This document shows, piece after piece, positions 7,911-16,645 of a stretch of DNA of 64,000 bases. A program made the translations under genes and the position numbers. Location: positions 62,001-126,000 of the forward strand of contig NZ_BMMS01000014.1 in the NCBI RefSeq assembly GCF_014646055.1. The letters run 5' to 3'. The stretch comes from Wenjunlia tyrosinilytica. GTDB lineage: Bacteria; Actinomycetota; Actinomycetes; Streptomycetales; Streptomycetaceae. The notes beneath the pieces were generated by a model, which saw only the letters and a list, made by a program, of their open reading frames with translations, was not told the origin of the DNA and did not search any database. Numbering within the stretch: the first letter of the stretch is position 1; the number at the start of each line of letters is the position of its first letter.

Positions 7911-7940
7911 AAGATAGGTGACCGAATGGTCACATGTCCA
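7911..7940 (-). promoter_or_regulatory. Promoter and operator of the ArsR-AHSA1 operon
   Basis: On the minus strand TGGACA (7940-7935) and TATCTT (7916-7911) are separated by 18 bp. The spacer carries the perfect inverted repeat GTGACC-N4-GGTCAC (7918-7933). The -10 box ends 7 bp before the GTG at 7904, predicting a leaderless transcript repressed by ArsR bound between the promoter elements. Confidence 0.7.
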
Positions 7941-8037
7941 GTGGTGAGGTCGGCCGGTCCGGGAGGCGCTGCCGAGGTGTGCCCGGCGCGTGCCCGAGGT
8001 GTGCCGCAGTGCCCACCGCGGTGGGTGAGCGCCTGGA

Positions 8038-9279
8038 CTAGGTCTTCTCCGCGCTCTGGGGTGCGGTCTGCGGCACGGCCGGCCCCGGCGGGGGCTGCGG
8101 CGTCGCCTGCGGCGCCGCTGCCCCGTTCATGCTCGGCAGCGTCGACGGCCGCTTGAGGGTGTCGAGGATCGCCATGCCCTGTCCGACGATGCCGGAGGCC
8201 ATCTCATTGACGCCTTCGGTGCCGTTGAGGATCGTCAGGGTGGAGCCTGCGATCCCGCGGGCGGCCGCGTCGGCGAGGGCGGGCAGGTTCTCCACGATCC
8301 GGTTGGCCGCGATGAGTTCCTGGTTGCCGTCCTTCAGGGAGGCGGCGCGGACGGTGTTGGCGTCGGCCTGGGCCTGGGCGAGGGTCCGCTCGGTGTAGGC
8401 GCTGCCGTCCGCCTCGAACCGGACCTGGTCCCGCCGGGCCTCGGCCAGCGTGCGCTGCCGGTACGCCTCGGCGTCGGCCGGGCGCCGGACCTCCGCCTCC
8501 AGCCGCTGCGCGGTCAGCCCCGCCTGGCGCTGGGCGAGCGCCGTCTGCTCCTCGATGACCTCCTGGGAGGCCCTGGCCTGGGCGAGCGGTCCCGCCTGGG
8601 CGGCGCGTGCGTTCGACTGCTCGGTCTCGGCGAGGAAGCCGGCGCGCTTGATCGCCGTGTCCCGTTCGTACTCGGCTCTCAGCGCGGCGGCCTGCTGTTC
8701 GCGCTCGGTGGCTTCCTGGTCGGCCTTGGCCTGGGCGATCCGCGCCTGGCTGGCCACCGCGGCGGCGTGCGGGGCCGCGAGGTTGGTGATGTACCCGGAG
8801 GTGTCCTCGATCTCCTGGATCTGCAGGGCGTCGACGACGATGCCCAGCTTCTCCATCTCGCTGTGGCTGCCCTCCTTGACCTCCTGGGCGACGCGGTCGC
8901 GTTCCCGGATGATCTGCTCCACTGTCAGACCGCCGATGATGGAGCGCAGGTGCCCCGCGAAGATACGGCCCACGAGCTCTTCCATGTGGTTCTGCTCCGA
9001 CAGGAAGCGGCGGGCCGCGTTGGCTATCGACACCTCGTCGTCGCCGACCTTGAACACGGCGACAGCCCGTACCTTCAGCCGAATGCCCTGCTGGGTCACG
9101 CAGTCCTCGGTGATCTCCGCCTCCCGCAGGGACAGGGACAGCACCCGCGCCTTCTGCTTGATGGGGAGGACGAAGCTGCCGTGGCCGGTGACGATGCGGA
9201 ACTGCGTGTCGTGCGCAAGGCGCTTGGAGCCCGAGATGAGCAAGGCCTCATTGGGGGCGGGAACATGCCAGAACAACAT
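8038..9279 (-). CDS. Flotillin-like SPFH protein
   Basis: The 413-residue protein begins MLFWHVPAPNEALLISG, the usual flotillin start. An SPFH/band-7 domain (about residues 20-180, with EELVGRIFAGHLRSIIGG and IVVDALQIQEIED) follows, then a long Ala/Glu/Gln-rich coiled coil (about 190-330), and a Pro/Gln-rich tail. Flotillins organise membrane microdomains and act from the cytoplasmic face. The ATG at 9279 has GGAG 9 bp upstream; the longer frame would add 56 unrelated Arg-rich residues. It is downstream of the small NfeD-like gene by 71 bp on the same strand, the usual flotillin-NfeD pairing. Confidence 0.9.
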   Translation of the reverse strand: MLFWHVPAPNEALLISGSKRLAHDTQFRIVTGHGSFVLPIKQKARVLSLSLREAEITEDCVTQQGIRLKVRAVAVFKVGDDEVSIANAARRFLSEQNHMEELVGRIFAGHLRSIIGGLTVEQIIRERDRVAQEVKEGSHSEMEKLGIVVDALQIQEIEDTSGYITNLAAPHAAAVASQARIAQAKADQEATEREQQAAALRAEYERDTAIKRAGFLAETEQSNARAAQAGPLAQARASQEVIEEQTALAQRQAGLTAQRLEAEVRRPADAEAYRQRTLAEARRDQVRFEADGSAYTERTLAQAQADANTVRAASLKDGNQELIAANRIVENLPALADAAARGIAGSTLTILNGTEGVNEMASGIVGQGMAILDTLKRPSTLPSMNGAAAPQATPQPPPGPAVPQTAPQSAEKT

Positions 9280-9350
9280 CAGAGAACTCCTGTCATGTCG
9301 TTCACGGGAAAGGGAGCGCCCCGGGCCCGTCCGGCACGCACCGATCCGGC

Positions 9351-9575
9351 CTACTCCGCGGGGAGGGGCTCCACGACCACGGAGCGGGCCGAAGTGCGGT
9401 CCACGACCACGACGCGGACGTGCTTGGCGATCGGAGTCCGGGACCACGCGGCGAAGGCCTCGGTCCCGCCGCGCACCGCTATGAGCACCTCTCCGGGCCC
9501 GTCCGACGGGATGGAGACGGTGACGCGCCCGATGGCCCCCACCGGACTCTGCTCTGTGTCACCCAGTGCGTTCAT
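9351..9575 (-). CDS. Small NfeD/OB-fold-like partner of flotillin
   Basis: The 74-residue product reads GAIGRVTVSIPSDGPGEVLI, then FAAWSRTPIAKHVRVVVVD and VVVEPLP. This is a five-stranded OB-like core as in the C-terminal domain of NfeD proteins, without the usual transmembrane and protease parts. It directly precedes the flotillin gene on the same strand, and such short single-domain partners are common in Streptomyces flotillin operons. Assignment is from strand pattern and context. Confidence 0.72.
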   Translation of the reverse strand: MNALGDTEQSPVGAIGRVTVSIPSDGPGEVLIAVRGGTEAFAAWSRTPIAKHVRVVVVDRTSARSVVVEPLPAE

Positions 9576-9762
9576 GTGGTTGCCCCGTGCCGCTCATGCG
9601 CCAGGACTCCCGGTCGCCTCCGGAGCCGGTGACGGGACACTGCCTACGGTCATGGTGCGAACCTGTCCCCGGGAGGATTTTGAGCCACCCGACGTTGTCG
9701 CGCGTCGAGGACGTCGTCGGCAAGTGGGCCGGCGGACGAGACGCCCTCGATTTGGCTCCAGA

Positions 9763-9873
9763 CTACTCCCGGCCCCCTTGGCGGACCCCTCGGCGGACGG
9801 CCGGCGTCGCCTCGCGGAGCTGCTTGTCGATCCATGACTCGAAGCCGACACCGGGCGGCTTGCGCTCTGTCAC
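9763..9873 (-). pseudogene. N-terminal remnant of a DUF1992 (DnaJ-homologue) gene
   Basis: From GTG 9873 the minus strand reads VTERKPPGVGFESWIDKQLR and then EA, which is the conserved start of DUF1992 proteins (family normally over 100 residues). After about 22 residues the similarity ends and the frame stops at 9763. Neither of the other minus frames continues the family. This is a stub of a deleted gene. Confidence 0.55.
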
Positions 9874-9941
9874 GTCCGGATCCTGCCTCCGGACTCCTCG
9901 TCCACGCCCGTACCCCGTCCAAACCCCCGTCCACCATGGAC

Positions 9942-9979
9942 GGTCCCCCGGGGACCGCCGAAGCGCTCCCCGGGGGACC
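9942..9979 (-). terminator. Hairpin after the diacylglycerol kinase gene
   Basis: GGTCCCCCGGGG (9942-9953) pairs perfectly with CCCCGGGGGACC (9968-9979), 12 bp with a 14-nt loop, 3 bp beyond the stop of the minus-strand gene. Confidence 0.65.
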
Positions 9980-9982
9980 GGT

Positions 9983-10861
9983 TCACCGCGCAGGCAGGAC
10001 GACGCGCAGGGCGGCGGGTGCGACGCGGACCGTCAGCGGCAGCGGTCCGACGAACTCGCCGTCGGCGTACGCGGTGATGCCGTTCGCGGCCAGCCGCGCC
10101 TCGCGTGCCTGGTGGGTGCGCACGGCCGGGTGGTGGATGTGCTGACCCTTGTACACGCGCGGGAAGACCCATACCAGCGTGGTCCGGTCCACCGGGCCGA
10201 TGACGGTCACGGACAGCATGCCGTCGTCGGGCCGCGCGCCGGGGCAGACGCGCATACCGCCTCCGTAGGACGAGGTGTTGCCGACGGCAACGAGAACGGC
10301 CCGGGTCGTGAACTCCCGGCCGTCCAGCGTCAGGGTGTAGTCCAGAGGGCGAAGGGCCATCAACTCCCTGACGACGGCGAGGTTGTAGCGCATACGGCCC
10401 CTGGGTCGGCGCATGCCGTGGGCCCGGGCGGTGACCTTCGAGTCGAAGCCGCTGGTGAGGACGGTGCCGAACCACCGGTCCCCGGTGCGGCCGAGATCGA
10501 CGGAGCCCACCGTGCCGTCCGCGATCACCTCCGCCGCTGCCGCCGGGTCGTGCAGCGGCACTCCGAGCGTGCGGGCGAAGTCGTTGCCCGTACCGGCGGG
10601 GACCACGGCCAGAGCGCAGTCGCTGCCCGCCAGGGCCTGCACGGCGATACTCACCATTCCGTCACCGCCGACCACGGCGAGGACACCGCCCCGCTCCGCG
10701 GCGGTGCGGGCCTGCCCGGCCGCCTCGGCCGGGCCGGTGGGCACGGCCAGGACCGGCTCGATACCCCGCCCGCGCAGCCGGGCCGCCACCTCGTGCGCGA
10801 CGCGGACACCGCCGCCCTGCCCCGCGGTGGGGTTGACCAGCAGGGTCACGGGGCCGCTCAT
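9983..10861 (-). CDS. Diacylglycerol kinase family lipid kinase
   Basis: The 292-residue protein has the DAGK catalytic layout: LLVNPTAGQGGG at residues 7-18, the nucleotide-binding VVGGDGMVS (GGDG 65-68), and PAGTGNDFAR (88-97), followed by a beta-rich C-terminal domain. It phosphorylates a lipid with a free hydroxyl, such as diacylglycerol, at the membrane. The start at 10861 overlaps the stop of the upstream AGPS-like gene by 4 bp (ATGA), so the pair is translationally coupled. The 35 extra residues of the longer frame are Arg-rich shadow. Together with the AGPS-like oxidase and GlpD opposite, the context is glycerolipid or glycerol-phosphate metabolism. Confidence 0.88.
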   Translation of the reverse strand: MSGPVTLLVNPTAGQGGGVRVAHEVAARLRGRGIEPVLAVPTGPAEAAGQARTAAERGGVLAVVGGDGMVSIAVQALAGSDCALAVVPAGTGNDFARTLGVPLHDPAAAAEVIADGTVGSVDLGRTGDRWFGTVLTSGFDSKVTARAHGMRRPRGRMRYNLAVVRELMALRPLDYTLTLDGREFTTRAVLVAVGNTSSYGGGMRVCPGARPDDGMLSVTVIGPVDRTTLVWVFPRVYKGQHIHHPAVRTHQAREARLAANGITAYADGEFVGPLPLTVRVAPAALRVVLPAR

Positions 10862-12459
10862 GAGGGGATCAGCTTGCCGGGGTTGAGGATCCCGGACGGG
10901 TCGAGCACCCGCTTGGCCGCCCGCAGCAGCTCCACGCCGAGCTCTCCCACCTCCTCGGTCATCCACGGGAGATGGTCGGTGCCGACGGCGTGATGGTGGG
11001 TGATGGTGCCCCCGCTCGCGGCGATGGCGTCACCGGCCGCCCGCTTGGCCTGCGCCCACTGCGCCCTCGGGTCCTCCTCGGCGGCCGTGACAACGGTGAA
11101 GTAGAGCGAGGCTCCGGTCCGGTAGACGTGTGAGACGTGGCAGAGCACGATCACCTCCGCGCCGTCGCCGGACAGGGCCCCGCGGACACCGTCGGCCACC
11201 GCGGAGTACAGCGGCAGCAGATCCGCCCAGGTGGCGGCGGTCTCCAGGGTCTCGGCGAGGACGCCCTCCGCCAGCAGCGCGTCACGCAGGTAGGGCCCCT
11301 GGGTCCTCGAACGGCGCCAGTCGTCGGCGGCCGAGGAGTCCACCAGGGTCCCCTCGTGGCGCTCGAGCAGGGCACGAGTGGTCCGGCGGGCGTGCGCGAC
11401 CTCGTCCGCGGTGCCCTCGAACCCCATGACCGCCAGGCAGCCGGAGGGGGCCCGGCCCCCGGAGACGGCGGCGTTGACGAAGGTCTCGGTCTCGTCGGAG
11501 AGCCGGACGGTGTGCGGCCGCACGGGGGACTGCGCGAGACGGCGCAGCGCGGTGACCCCGGTGGTCCAGTCGGGGAACGCCCATGCCTCCTGGTGCGCCT
11601 CGTCGGGGATGGGCCGCACCTGGCAGGTGACCGAGGTGATGACCCCCAGGGTGCCCTCGGAGCCGATCAGGAGGTGGCGCAGATCGGGTCCGGCGGCGGA
11701 GGCGGGGGAGCGGCCCAGCCGCAGGGTGCCGCGCACAGTGGCGGCGGTCAGTCCCAGCACCATGTCGTCGAACCCGCCGTAGCCCGTGGACGCCTGACCC
11801 CGGGACCGGGTGGCGGCGTACCCGCCGATAGTGGCGTACTCATAGCTCTGGGGGCGGTGCCCGAGGGTGACGCCGTGCGCCGCCAGCAGCCCGTCCGCCT
11901 CCGGGGTGCGCAGCCCTGCCTGGAGGGTCGCCGTCATGGAGTCGGTGTCGACGGCCTCGAGGCGGTCGAGGCGGCGCAGGTCCAAGGTGATGGCGCCGCC
12001 GAACTCCCCGCGCAGCGGCTCCACTCCGCCGACCACGCTGGTGCCGCCGCCGAAGGGGACCACGGCGACGCGGTGCTCGGCGCAGGCGGCCAGTACGGCG
12101 AGGACCTCGTCGTGGTCACGGGGCAGGACCACGGCGTCCGGCGCGTTCGCCGCGTCGCCGCCGCGTCGGCGCAGCAGGTCGTCGAGGCTCTTGCCTCCGG
12201 TGTGCCGCAGCCGGGTGGCCGCGTCGGTGCGGACGTGTTCCGCACCGACCGCGGCGGTCAGCCGCGCGGCGGCGTCGTCACCGAGCGCGGGCTCGGGAAG
12301 CCGCACATCCGACTCCGTGGCGGACGGCAGGGGGTGGGGGCGGGCGCCGAGCGCCTGTCGGACGAGAGCGAGCGCGGAGTCGGAGAGCGCCGCCGGGCGA
12401 GCCGGGTCGCCCCAGGCGTTCCAGGCCATGTCGCCGACGCGGTGAGCGGGAGACGTCAT
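10858..12459 (-). CDS. FAD-binding oxidase of the alkyl-DHAP synthase (AGPS) type
   Basis: The 533-residue flavoprotein has a PCMH-type FAD domain, with the pyrophosphate loop VVPFGGGTSVVGG at about residues 133-145 and GGYAATRSRGQASTGYG near 225. A C-terminal cap domain ends with THHHAVGTDHLPWM (about residues 485-500), the His-rich active-site motif of alkyl-dihydroxyacetonephosphate synthases. In eukaryotes the enzyme makes the ether bond of ether lipids; bacterial homologues are often of unknown substrate, and D-lactate-dehydrogenase-like activity is an alternative. The gene is divergent from a TetR gene, with only 17 bp between the two start codons, and is coupled to a lipid kinase downstream. 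Confidence 0.82.
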   Translation of the reverse strand: MTSPAHRVGDMAWNAWGDPARPAALSDSALALVRQALGARPHPLPSATESDVRLPEPALGDDAAARLTAAVGAEHVRTDAATRLRHTGGKSLDDLLRRRGGDAANAPDAVVLPRDHDEVLAVLAACAEHRVAVVPFGGGTSVVGGVEPLRGEFGGAITLDLRRLDRLEAVDTDSMTATLQAGLRTPEADGLLAAHGVTLGHRPQSYEYATIGGYAATRSRGQASTGYGGFDDMVLGLTAATVRGTLRLGRSPASAAGPDLRHLLIGSEGTLGVITSVTCQVRPIPDEAHQEAWAFPDWTTGVTALRRLAQSPVRPHTVRLSDETETFVNAAVSGGRAPSGCLAVMGFEGTADEVAHARRTTRALLERHEGTLVDSSAADDWRRSRTQGPYLRDALLAEGVLAETLETAATWADLLPLYSAVADGVRGALSGDGAEVIVLCHVSHVYRTGASLYFTVVTAAEEDPRAQWAQAKRAAGDAIAASGGTITHHHAVGTDHLPWMTEEVGELGVELLRAAKRVLDPSGILNPGKLIPS

Positions 12460-12460
12460 G

Positions 12461-12495
12461 CATTACAGTGTTACACATGATGTCACGTCGTAATG
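12461..12495. promoter_or_regulatory. Overlapping divergent promoters and TetR-type operator
   Basis: The 17-bp gap between the AGPS-like and TetR starts leaves no room for leaders. CATTAC (12461-12466) and GTAATG (12490-12495) form an inverted repeat around the TetR start. TACAGT (12464-12469) lies 7 bp before the TetR ATG, and TAACAC on the other strand (12473-12468) lies about 8 bp before the AGPS-like start. Both transcripts are likely leaderless and repressed together; this is inference from spacing. Confidence 0.4.
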
Positions 12496-13067
12496 TGGAA
12501 GACGAGATCCTCGACGCCGCCCGCTCCTGTGTCGAGGCCTTCGGCATCCGCAGGACCAAGCTGGCGGACGTGGCACGCCGCGCCGGTGTCAGCAGGCCCA
12601 CCGTCTACCGCTACTGGCCCGACATCGACTCCCTCGTCGGGGACCTGCTGACCCGGGAGCTGCGCGCACTCATCGAAGGCGCGCGTCCGGCCGAGGGAGG
12701 GGGAAACGCGCGGGCCCTGATCATCGGCCAGTGCGCCGCCACCGTCCGGGGACTGGTCGAGCACTCGCTGTTCAGCCGGATCATCGACAGCGAACCCGAA
12801 CTCCTGGCCACCTATACGTTCCACCGCCTGGGCGCCAGCCAGCACGAGGCGCTCGCGCTCATCGGTCGGCAGATCGAGGCCGGACACGCCGACGGCTCCG
12901 TCGGACCCGGGGACGTGGCCGCTCAGGCCCGCATCGTCCTGCTCGTCGTGCAGTCGGTCGCCACCTCCCGTCGGCTGACCGCAGACGTCCTGGACATCGA
13001 CGGGCTCGCCGAACAGCTACGGCTCCTGCTCGACGGCTACCTCCGCCCGGAAGGGACCACGGCATGA
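12477..13067 (+). CDS. TetR-family regulator of the glycerolipid gene group
   Basis: The 196-residue protein has an N-terminal HTH of TetR type (VEDEILDAARSCVEAFG, then LADVARRAGVSRPTVYRYWP, residues about 8-48) and an all-helical ligand domain. Two tandem ATGs (12477 and 12480) are possible starts; the first is 7 bp after a -10-like box, suggesting leaderless expression. Its stop overlaps the start of glpD by 4 bp, and it is divergent from the AGPS-like gene. It therefore probably controls both directions in response to a lipid or glycerol-derived ligand. Confidence 0.9.
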   Translation: MMSRRNVEDEILDAARSCVEAFGIRRTKLADVARRAGVSRPTVYRYWPDIDSLVGDLLTRELRALIEGARPAEGGGNARALIIGQCAATVRGLVEHSLFSRIIDSEPELLATYTFHRLGASQHEALALIGRQIEAGHADGSVGPGDVAAQARIVLLVVQSVATSRRLTADVLDIDGLAEQLRLLLDGYLRPEGTTA

Positions 13068-14596
13068 CCCCCACACCCCGCAGCACCTCGCTCAACGCGG
13101 ACCGCCGCCTACGGGATCTGGAGGCGGTCGCCGAAGGTACCGCCGTCGATCTGCTGGTCGTCGGTGCCGGAGTCACCGGCACCGGGGCGGCTCTGGATGC
13201 CGCCTCCCGAGGGCTGTCCGTCCTCCTCGTCGACCGGCACGACCTCGCCTTCGGCACCAGCCGCTGGAGTTCCAAGCTCGTCCACGGCGGCCTGCGCTAC
13301 CTCGCCTCCGGCGATGTCGCCATCGCCTACGAGAGCGCGCGCGAGCGCGACCTCCTCATGCGCCGCACCGCCCCGCACCTGATCCGCAGCATGCCGATGC
13401 TCCTGCCCCTGCACGCGCAGGTCTCCCCGGGCCAGGCCGCCCTCGCCCGGACGGGGTTCGCCGCCGGAGACCTGCTGCGCGCCTTCGCGCGCACCCCCGC
13501 GGGGGTCCTGCCGCGCTCGCGCCGACTGAACGCCGTCCACACCCGGGCGCTGGCCCCGGGTCTGGAGGCCACCGGTCTGCGCGGCGGACTGCTCTCCTTC
13601 GACGGCCAGCTCGTCGACGACGCACGGCTGGTGGTCGCCCTGGCGCGCACCGCCGCTTGGCACGGGGCCCGCGTCGTCACCCGCTGCTCGGCACAGGAGC
13701 TGCGCGGGGACGGAGCGACCCTGCGCGACGAGCTCACCGGGCAGACCCTCGAGGTGCCGGCGCGGGCCGTGGTCAACGCGTGCGGAGTGTGGGCCGGGAA
13801 ACTGGCGTCCCAGGTGCGACTGCGGCCCAGTCGGGGGACGCATCTCGTCGTTCCGGCGTCGGCGCTGGACCATCCGCACGCCGCCCTCACCGTGCCGGTG
13901 CCCGGCTCGGTCAACCGCTTCGTCCTCGCCCTGCCCCAGATGGGCGGCCGGGTCTACATCGGGCTCACCGACGAGCCGGTGGACGGCATCCCCGACGTAC
14001 CGCGCGCTCCCGAGTCCGACATCACGTTCCTGCTGGAGACCGTCAACCGCGCGCTCCACCGCCCACTGACCCGAGACGACGTGATCGGCACCTTCGCCGG
14101 ACTGCGGCCACTGCTGGACACGGGGGAGCGGGGGCGCACCGCCGATGTCTCGCGCCGCCACGCCGTCCTGGTCTCCGACGACGGTGTGGTCACCGCGGTC
14201 GGAGGCAAGCTGACGACCTACCGGGCCATGGCCGAGGACGCCGTGGACGCCGCCGTGCGCACCGCGGGCCTTCCCGCCGGACCCTGCCGCACCACCCGGC
14301 TTCCGCTGGTCGGGGCCGCCTCGCGGCGGACGCTGGACGAGGTCTCGGGGCCGGACAGCCTGGTCGCGCGCTACGGCACGGAGGCGCCCCGGGTGCTGGC
14401 GCTCGCGGAGGGCCGACCCGACCTGCTGGGTCCGGTGGCCGCCGGGGTGACCGGAGCGGAACTGCTGTTCGCCGTCCGGCACGAGGGGGCGCTGGACGCC
14501 GACGACATCCTCGACCGGCGCACCCGCATCGGGCTGGTGCCGGCCGACCGCGAGGAGGCACTGCCGTTCGTGGAGAGCCTGTGCGCCGGCGTCTGA
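13064..14596 (+). CDS. glpD: Glycerol-3-phosphate dehydrogenase (FAD, GlpD type)
   Basis: The 510-residue flavoenzyme oxidises sn-glycerol 3-phosphate to dihydroxyacetone phosphate at the membrane. Visible signatures are the dinucleotide fold VVGAGVTGTGAALDAASRG (from about residue 30), GTSRWSSKLVHGGLRYL, the GlpD motif, and GGKLTTYRAMAEDAVDAA near residue 380, then a C-terminal cap domain. The ATG at 13064 overlaps the TetR stop (ATGA), indicating coupling; an upstream in-frame extension would run through the TetR gene. The product, DHAP, is the precursor used by AGPS-type enzymes, which links it to the divergent pair. Confidence 0.9.
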   Translation: MTPTPRSTSLNADRRLRDLEAVAEGTAVDLLVVGAGVTGTGAALDAASRGLSVLLVDRHDLAFGTSRWSSKLVHGGLRYLASGDVAIAYESARERDLLMRRTAPHLIRSMPMLLPLHAQVSPGQAALARTGFAAGDLLRAFARTPAGVLPRSRRLNAVHTRALAPGLEATGLRGGLLSFDGQLVDDARLVVALARTAAWHGARVVTRCSAQELRGDGATLRDELTGQTLEVPARAVVNACGVWAGKLASQVRLRPSRGTHLVVPASALDHPHAALTVPVPGSVNRFVLALPQMGGRVYIGLTDEPVDGIPDVPRAPESDITFLLETVNRALHRPLTRDDVIGTFAGLRPLLDTGERGRTADVSRRHAVLVSDDGVVTAVGGKLTTYRAMAEDAVDAAVRTAGLPAGPCRTTRLPLVGAASRRTLDEVSGPDSLVARYGTEAPRVLALAEGRPDLLGPVAAGVTGAELLFAVRHEGALDADDILDRRTRIGLVPADREEALPFVESLCAGV

Positions 14597-14606
14597 GCGC
14601 GGTCGC

Positions 14607-15614
14607 TCAGCCGAGCCGGCCGAAGGCGGCGGCGACTTCGTCCCGCCCGGCGCCGTTCGCGACAAGCAGCCTGAGCAGGACCCTGGCCTTGTAGGGGTCG
14701 AGCAGTCCGCCGTTGACCAGTCCGCGGCGCTGGAGGTCCGTCTCCGAGCCGATGGCGCCATAGGTGTGGCGGAGTACGGAGCCGCCGCCCGACCGTGAGG
14801 TCAGCACCACCGGGATGCGCTGGGACAGGGCGCCGAGCACCGGGGCGAGGTCGGACGACACATGGCCGACCCCGAGTCCGGCGACGACCAGGCCGTGATG
14901 CGTGGCCTCCAGTCCGTCGAGCAGGGCGCCGTCGTCATCGAGGGTGGCGGTGTGGAGGGCGACCCGTGTCATGCCGAGGCGTGCGGAAGCATCCGGGCCG
15001 GTCACGAACTCCTGGAGGAACGGCTCCCGGCGGTCCGGCCTCGCCAGGATGCGCGGCCGTCCCTCGATGACGTGGCCGATCGGGCCGGCGTTCGGCGAGG
15101 CGAAGGCCGCGGTACTGGTGCTGTGGGTCTTGCGCGCCCAGCGGGCGGCGTGGATCTCGTCGTTGAACACGACGAGGGCCCCGAGCCCCCGTGCGTCGGG
15201 CGAGGCGGCCACCCGGGCCGCCGCCAGCAGGTTCGCTGGGCCGTCCGCTCCGGCGAGCGTCGGATTGCGCATGGCACCGGTGACCACGAGGGGCTCCTGA
15301 TGCCGCCACACCAGGTCCACGAGGAACGCGGTCTCCTCCAGGGTGTCGGTGCCCTGGGTGACGACGGCGCCGACAACGCCGGCCTCCACCGCCCGCGAGG
15401 CGGCATCGACCACCTCGAGCACCTGGGCGAACGTAAGATTGGCACTGGGTACCGCGTGGGCGTCCCGCACATCGAGGGGCACCCCGAGGTCGGCGAGCGC
15501 GGGTATCGCCGCCGTGAGCTCGGCTCCGGTCAACCGGGCGACGACACCGCCGTTGTCCGTGGAGTGGCCGGCCATGGCGATCGTGCCCCCGAGGGTGAAC
15601 AGCGCGACACTCAT
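14607..15614 (-). CDS. L-asparaginase
   Basis: The 335-residue enzyme hydrolyses L-asparagine to aspartate and ammonia. Both catalytic triads of bacterial asparaginases are visible: FTLGGTIAM with Thr at about residue 11, and VVTQGTDTLEETAFL with the Thr-Asp pair in the second motif, plus VVTGAMRNPTLAGADGPANL. No signal peptide is present, so it acts in the cytoplasm. The ATG at 15614 is preferred because GGAGAGG lies upstream and TLGGT must be near the N-terminus; the longer frame adds 37 Arg-rich residues. It converges on glpD with 10 bp between stops. Confidence 0.92.
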   Translation of the reverse strand: MSVALFTLGGTIAMAGHSTDNGGVVARLTGAELTAAIPALADLGVPLDVRDAHAVPSANLTFAQVLEVVDAASRAVEAGVVGAVVTQGTDTLEETAFLVDLVWRHQEPLVVTGAMRNPTLAGADGPANLLAAARVAASPDARGLGALVVFNDEIHAARWARKTHSTSTAAFASPNAGPIGHVIEGRPRILARPDRREPFLQEFVTGPDASARLGMTRVALHTATLDDDGALLDGLEATHHGLVVAGLGVGHVSSDLAPVLGALSQRIPVVLTSRSGGGSVLRHTYGAIGSETDLQRRGLVNGGLLDPYKARVLLRLLVANGAGRDEVAAAFGRLG

Positions 15615-15725
15615 ACAAGGGCCTCTCCCTCGGAACCGCCGCCGGTGCGGGCACGCCGGCCGCCGCCACCGTACTGGATCATGACGGTGCCCGATAAGGC
15701 TCCGGGGCATCGTGGTCCCGCGCAT

Positions 15726-15753
15726 GCGCCGTCGCGGGGAAGCGCGACGGCGC
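15726..15753 (+). other. Perfect 11-bp hairpin between asparaginase and VOC genes
   Basis: GCGCCGTCGCG (15726-15736) pairs with CGCGACGGCGC (15743-15753) around a 6-nt loop, 95 bp before the VOC gene and beyond the divergent asparaginase start. It may be part of the VOC leader or a terminator for read-through. Confidence 0.4.
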
Positions 15754-15847
15754 GGCCGCCGCCGTGCCTGCCGGTGGAGCCATAGACGGGCGAGTGTCAG
15801 TGGGGGGTGCCAGGCTGATTCACAAGGGACCTGCGAAGGGAATCACC

Positions 15848-16645
15848 ATGATCACCACTGACTTTGTCCCCGGCTCGCCGTGCTGGCTCGATCTCGGCGT
15901 CCGCGATGTCGCGGCCGCGGCGGCGTTCTACGGCTCGGTGTTCGACTGGGAGCTCCAGTCCTACGGTCCGGACGCGGGCGGGTACGGCGTCCTCCGGTTG
16001 AACGGGAAGGCTGTCGGGGCGGTCGGGCCGCTCACCGAGGAGGGAGCCCGCTCGGCCTGGATGCCCTACTTCAACACCCCTGACGCGGATGCCGCGGCGA
16101 AGGCCGTCGAGCAGTTGGGCGGCACCGTTCGGGTCGCGCCGCTCGACGCCGACGGGGAAGGCCGCATGGCTCAGTTCACCGACCCGCGGGGCGCCCAGTT
16201 CGCCGTCTGGCAGCCGGGGAAGAGCAAGGGGCTCGAGGCGGTGGACGAGCCGGGCGCCTTGAGCTGGACCGAGCTCTACACCACCGACGCGGCCGGGGCG
16301 AAGGAGTTCTACGGCGCCCTCTTCGGCTGGCGGACCGAGGACATGCCGCTGCCCGGCGGACCCGAGGGCACATATTCGATCATCACCCCCGCGGGCCTCG
16401 GCCCCGAGCGGATGCAGGGCGGCCTCATGGAGGTCCCGGCGCAGTCCCTCGGGCTCAACGGCGGCCGCCCCTACTGGCACCCGGTGTTCGGTTCCGCGGA
16501 CTGCGACGCCACGGTCGCCAGGGTCACCGGGAACGGCGGCAGTGTGCAGATGGGACCGGACGACGCGGAGGGGGTCGGCCGCCTGGCCGTGTGCATCGAC
16601 CCCTTCGGCGCGGACTTCGTGGTGCTGACCCCGTCCGGGACCTGA
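15848..16645 (+). CDS. Two-domain VOC (glyoxalase-fold) protein
   Basis: The 265-residue protein has two VOC modules. The first spans about residues 8-118 (GSPCWLDLGVRDVAAAAAFY, FDWELQSYG) and the second about 130-262 (GALSWTELYTTDAAGAKEFY, FGWRTEDMPLPGG). Each ends with an acidic-Pro strand (DPRGAQFAVWQP, DPFGADFVVLTP). The family includes metal-dependent isomerases, dioxygenases and resistance proteins; the substrate cannot be read from sequence. ATG 15848 has GAAGGGA upstream. The last codons and the stop form the first unit of a 17-bp tandem repeat. Confidence 0.85.
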   Translation: MITTDFVPGSPCWLDLGVRDVAAAAAFYGSVFDWELQSYGPDAGGYGVLRLNGKAVGAVGPLTEEGARSAWMPYFNTPDADAAAKAVEQLGGTVRVAPLDADGEGRMAQFTDPRGAQFAVWQPGKSKGLEAVDEPGALSWTELYTTDAAGAKEFYGALFGWRTEDMPLPGGPEGTYSIITPAGLGPERMQGGLMEVPAQSLGLNGGRPYWHPVFGSADCDATVARVTGNGGSVQMGPDDAEGVGRLAVCIDPFGADFVVLTPSGT

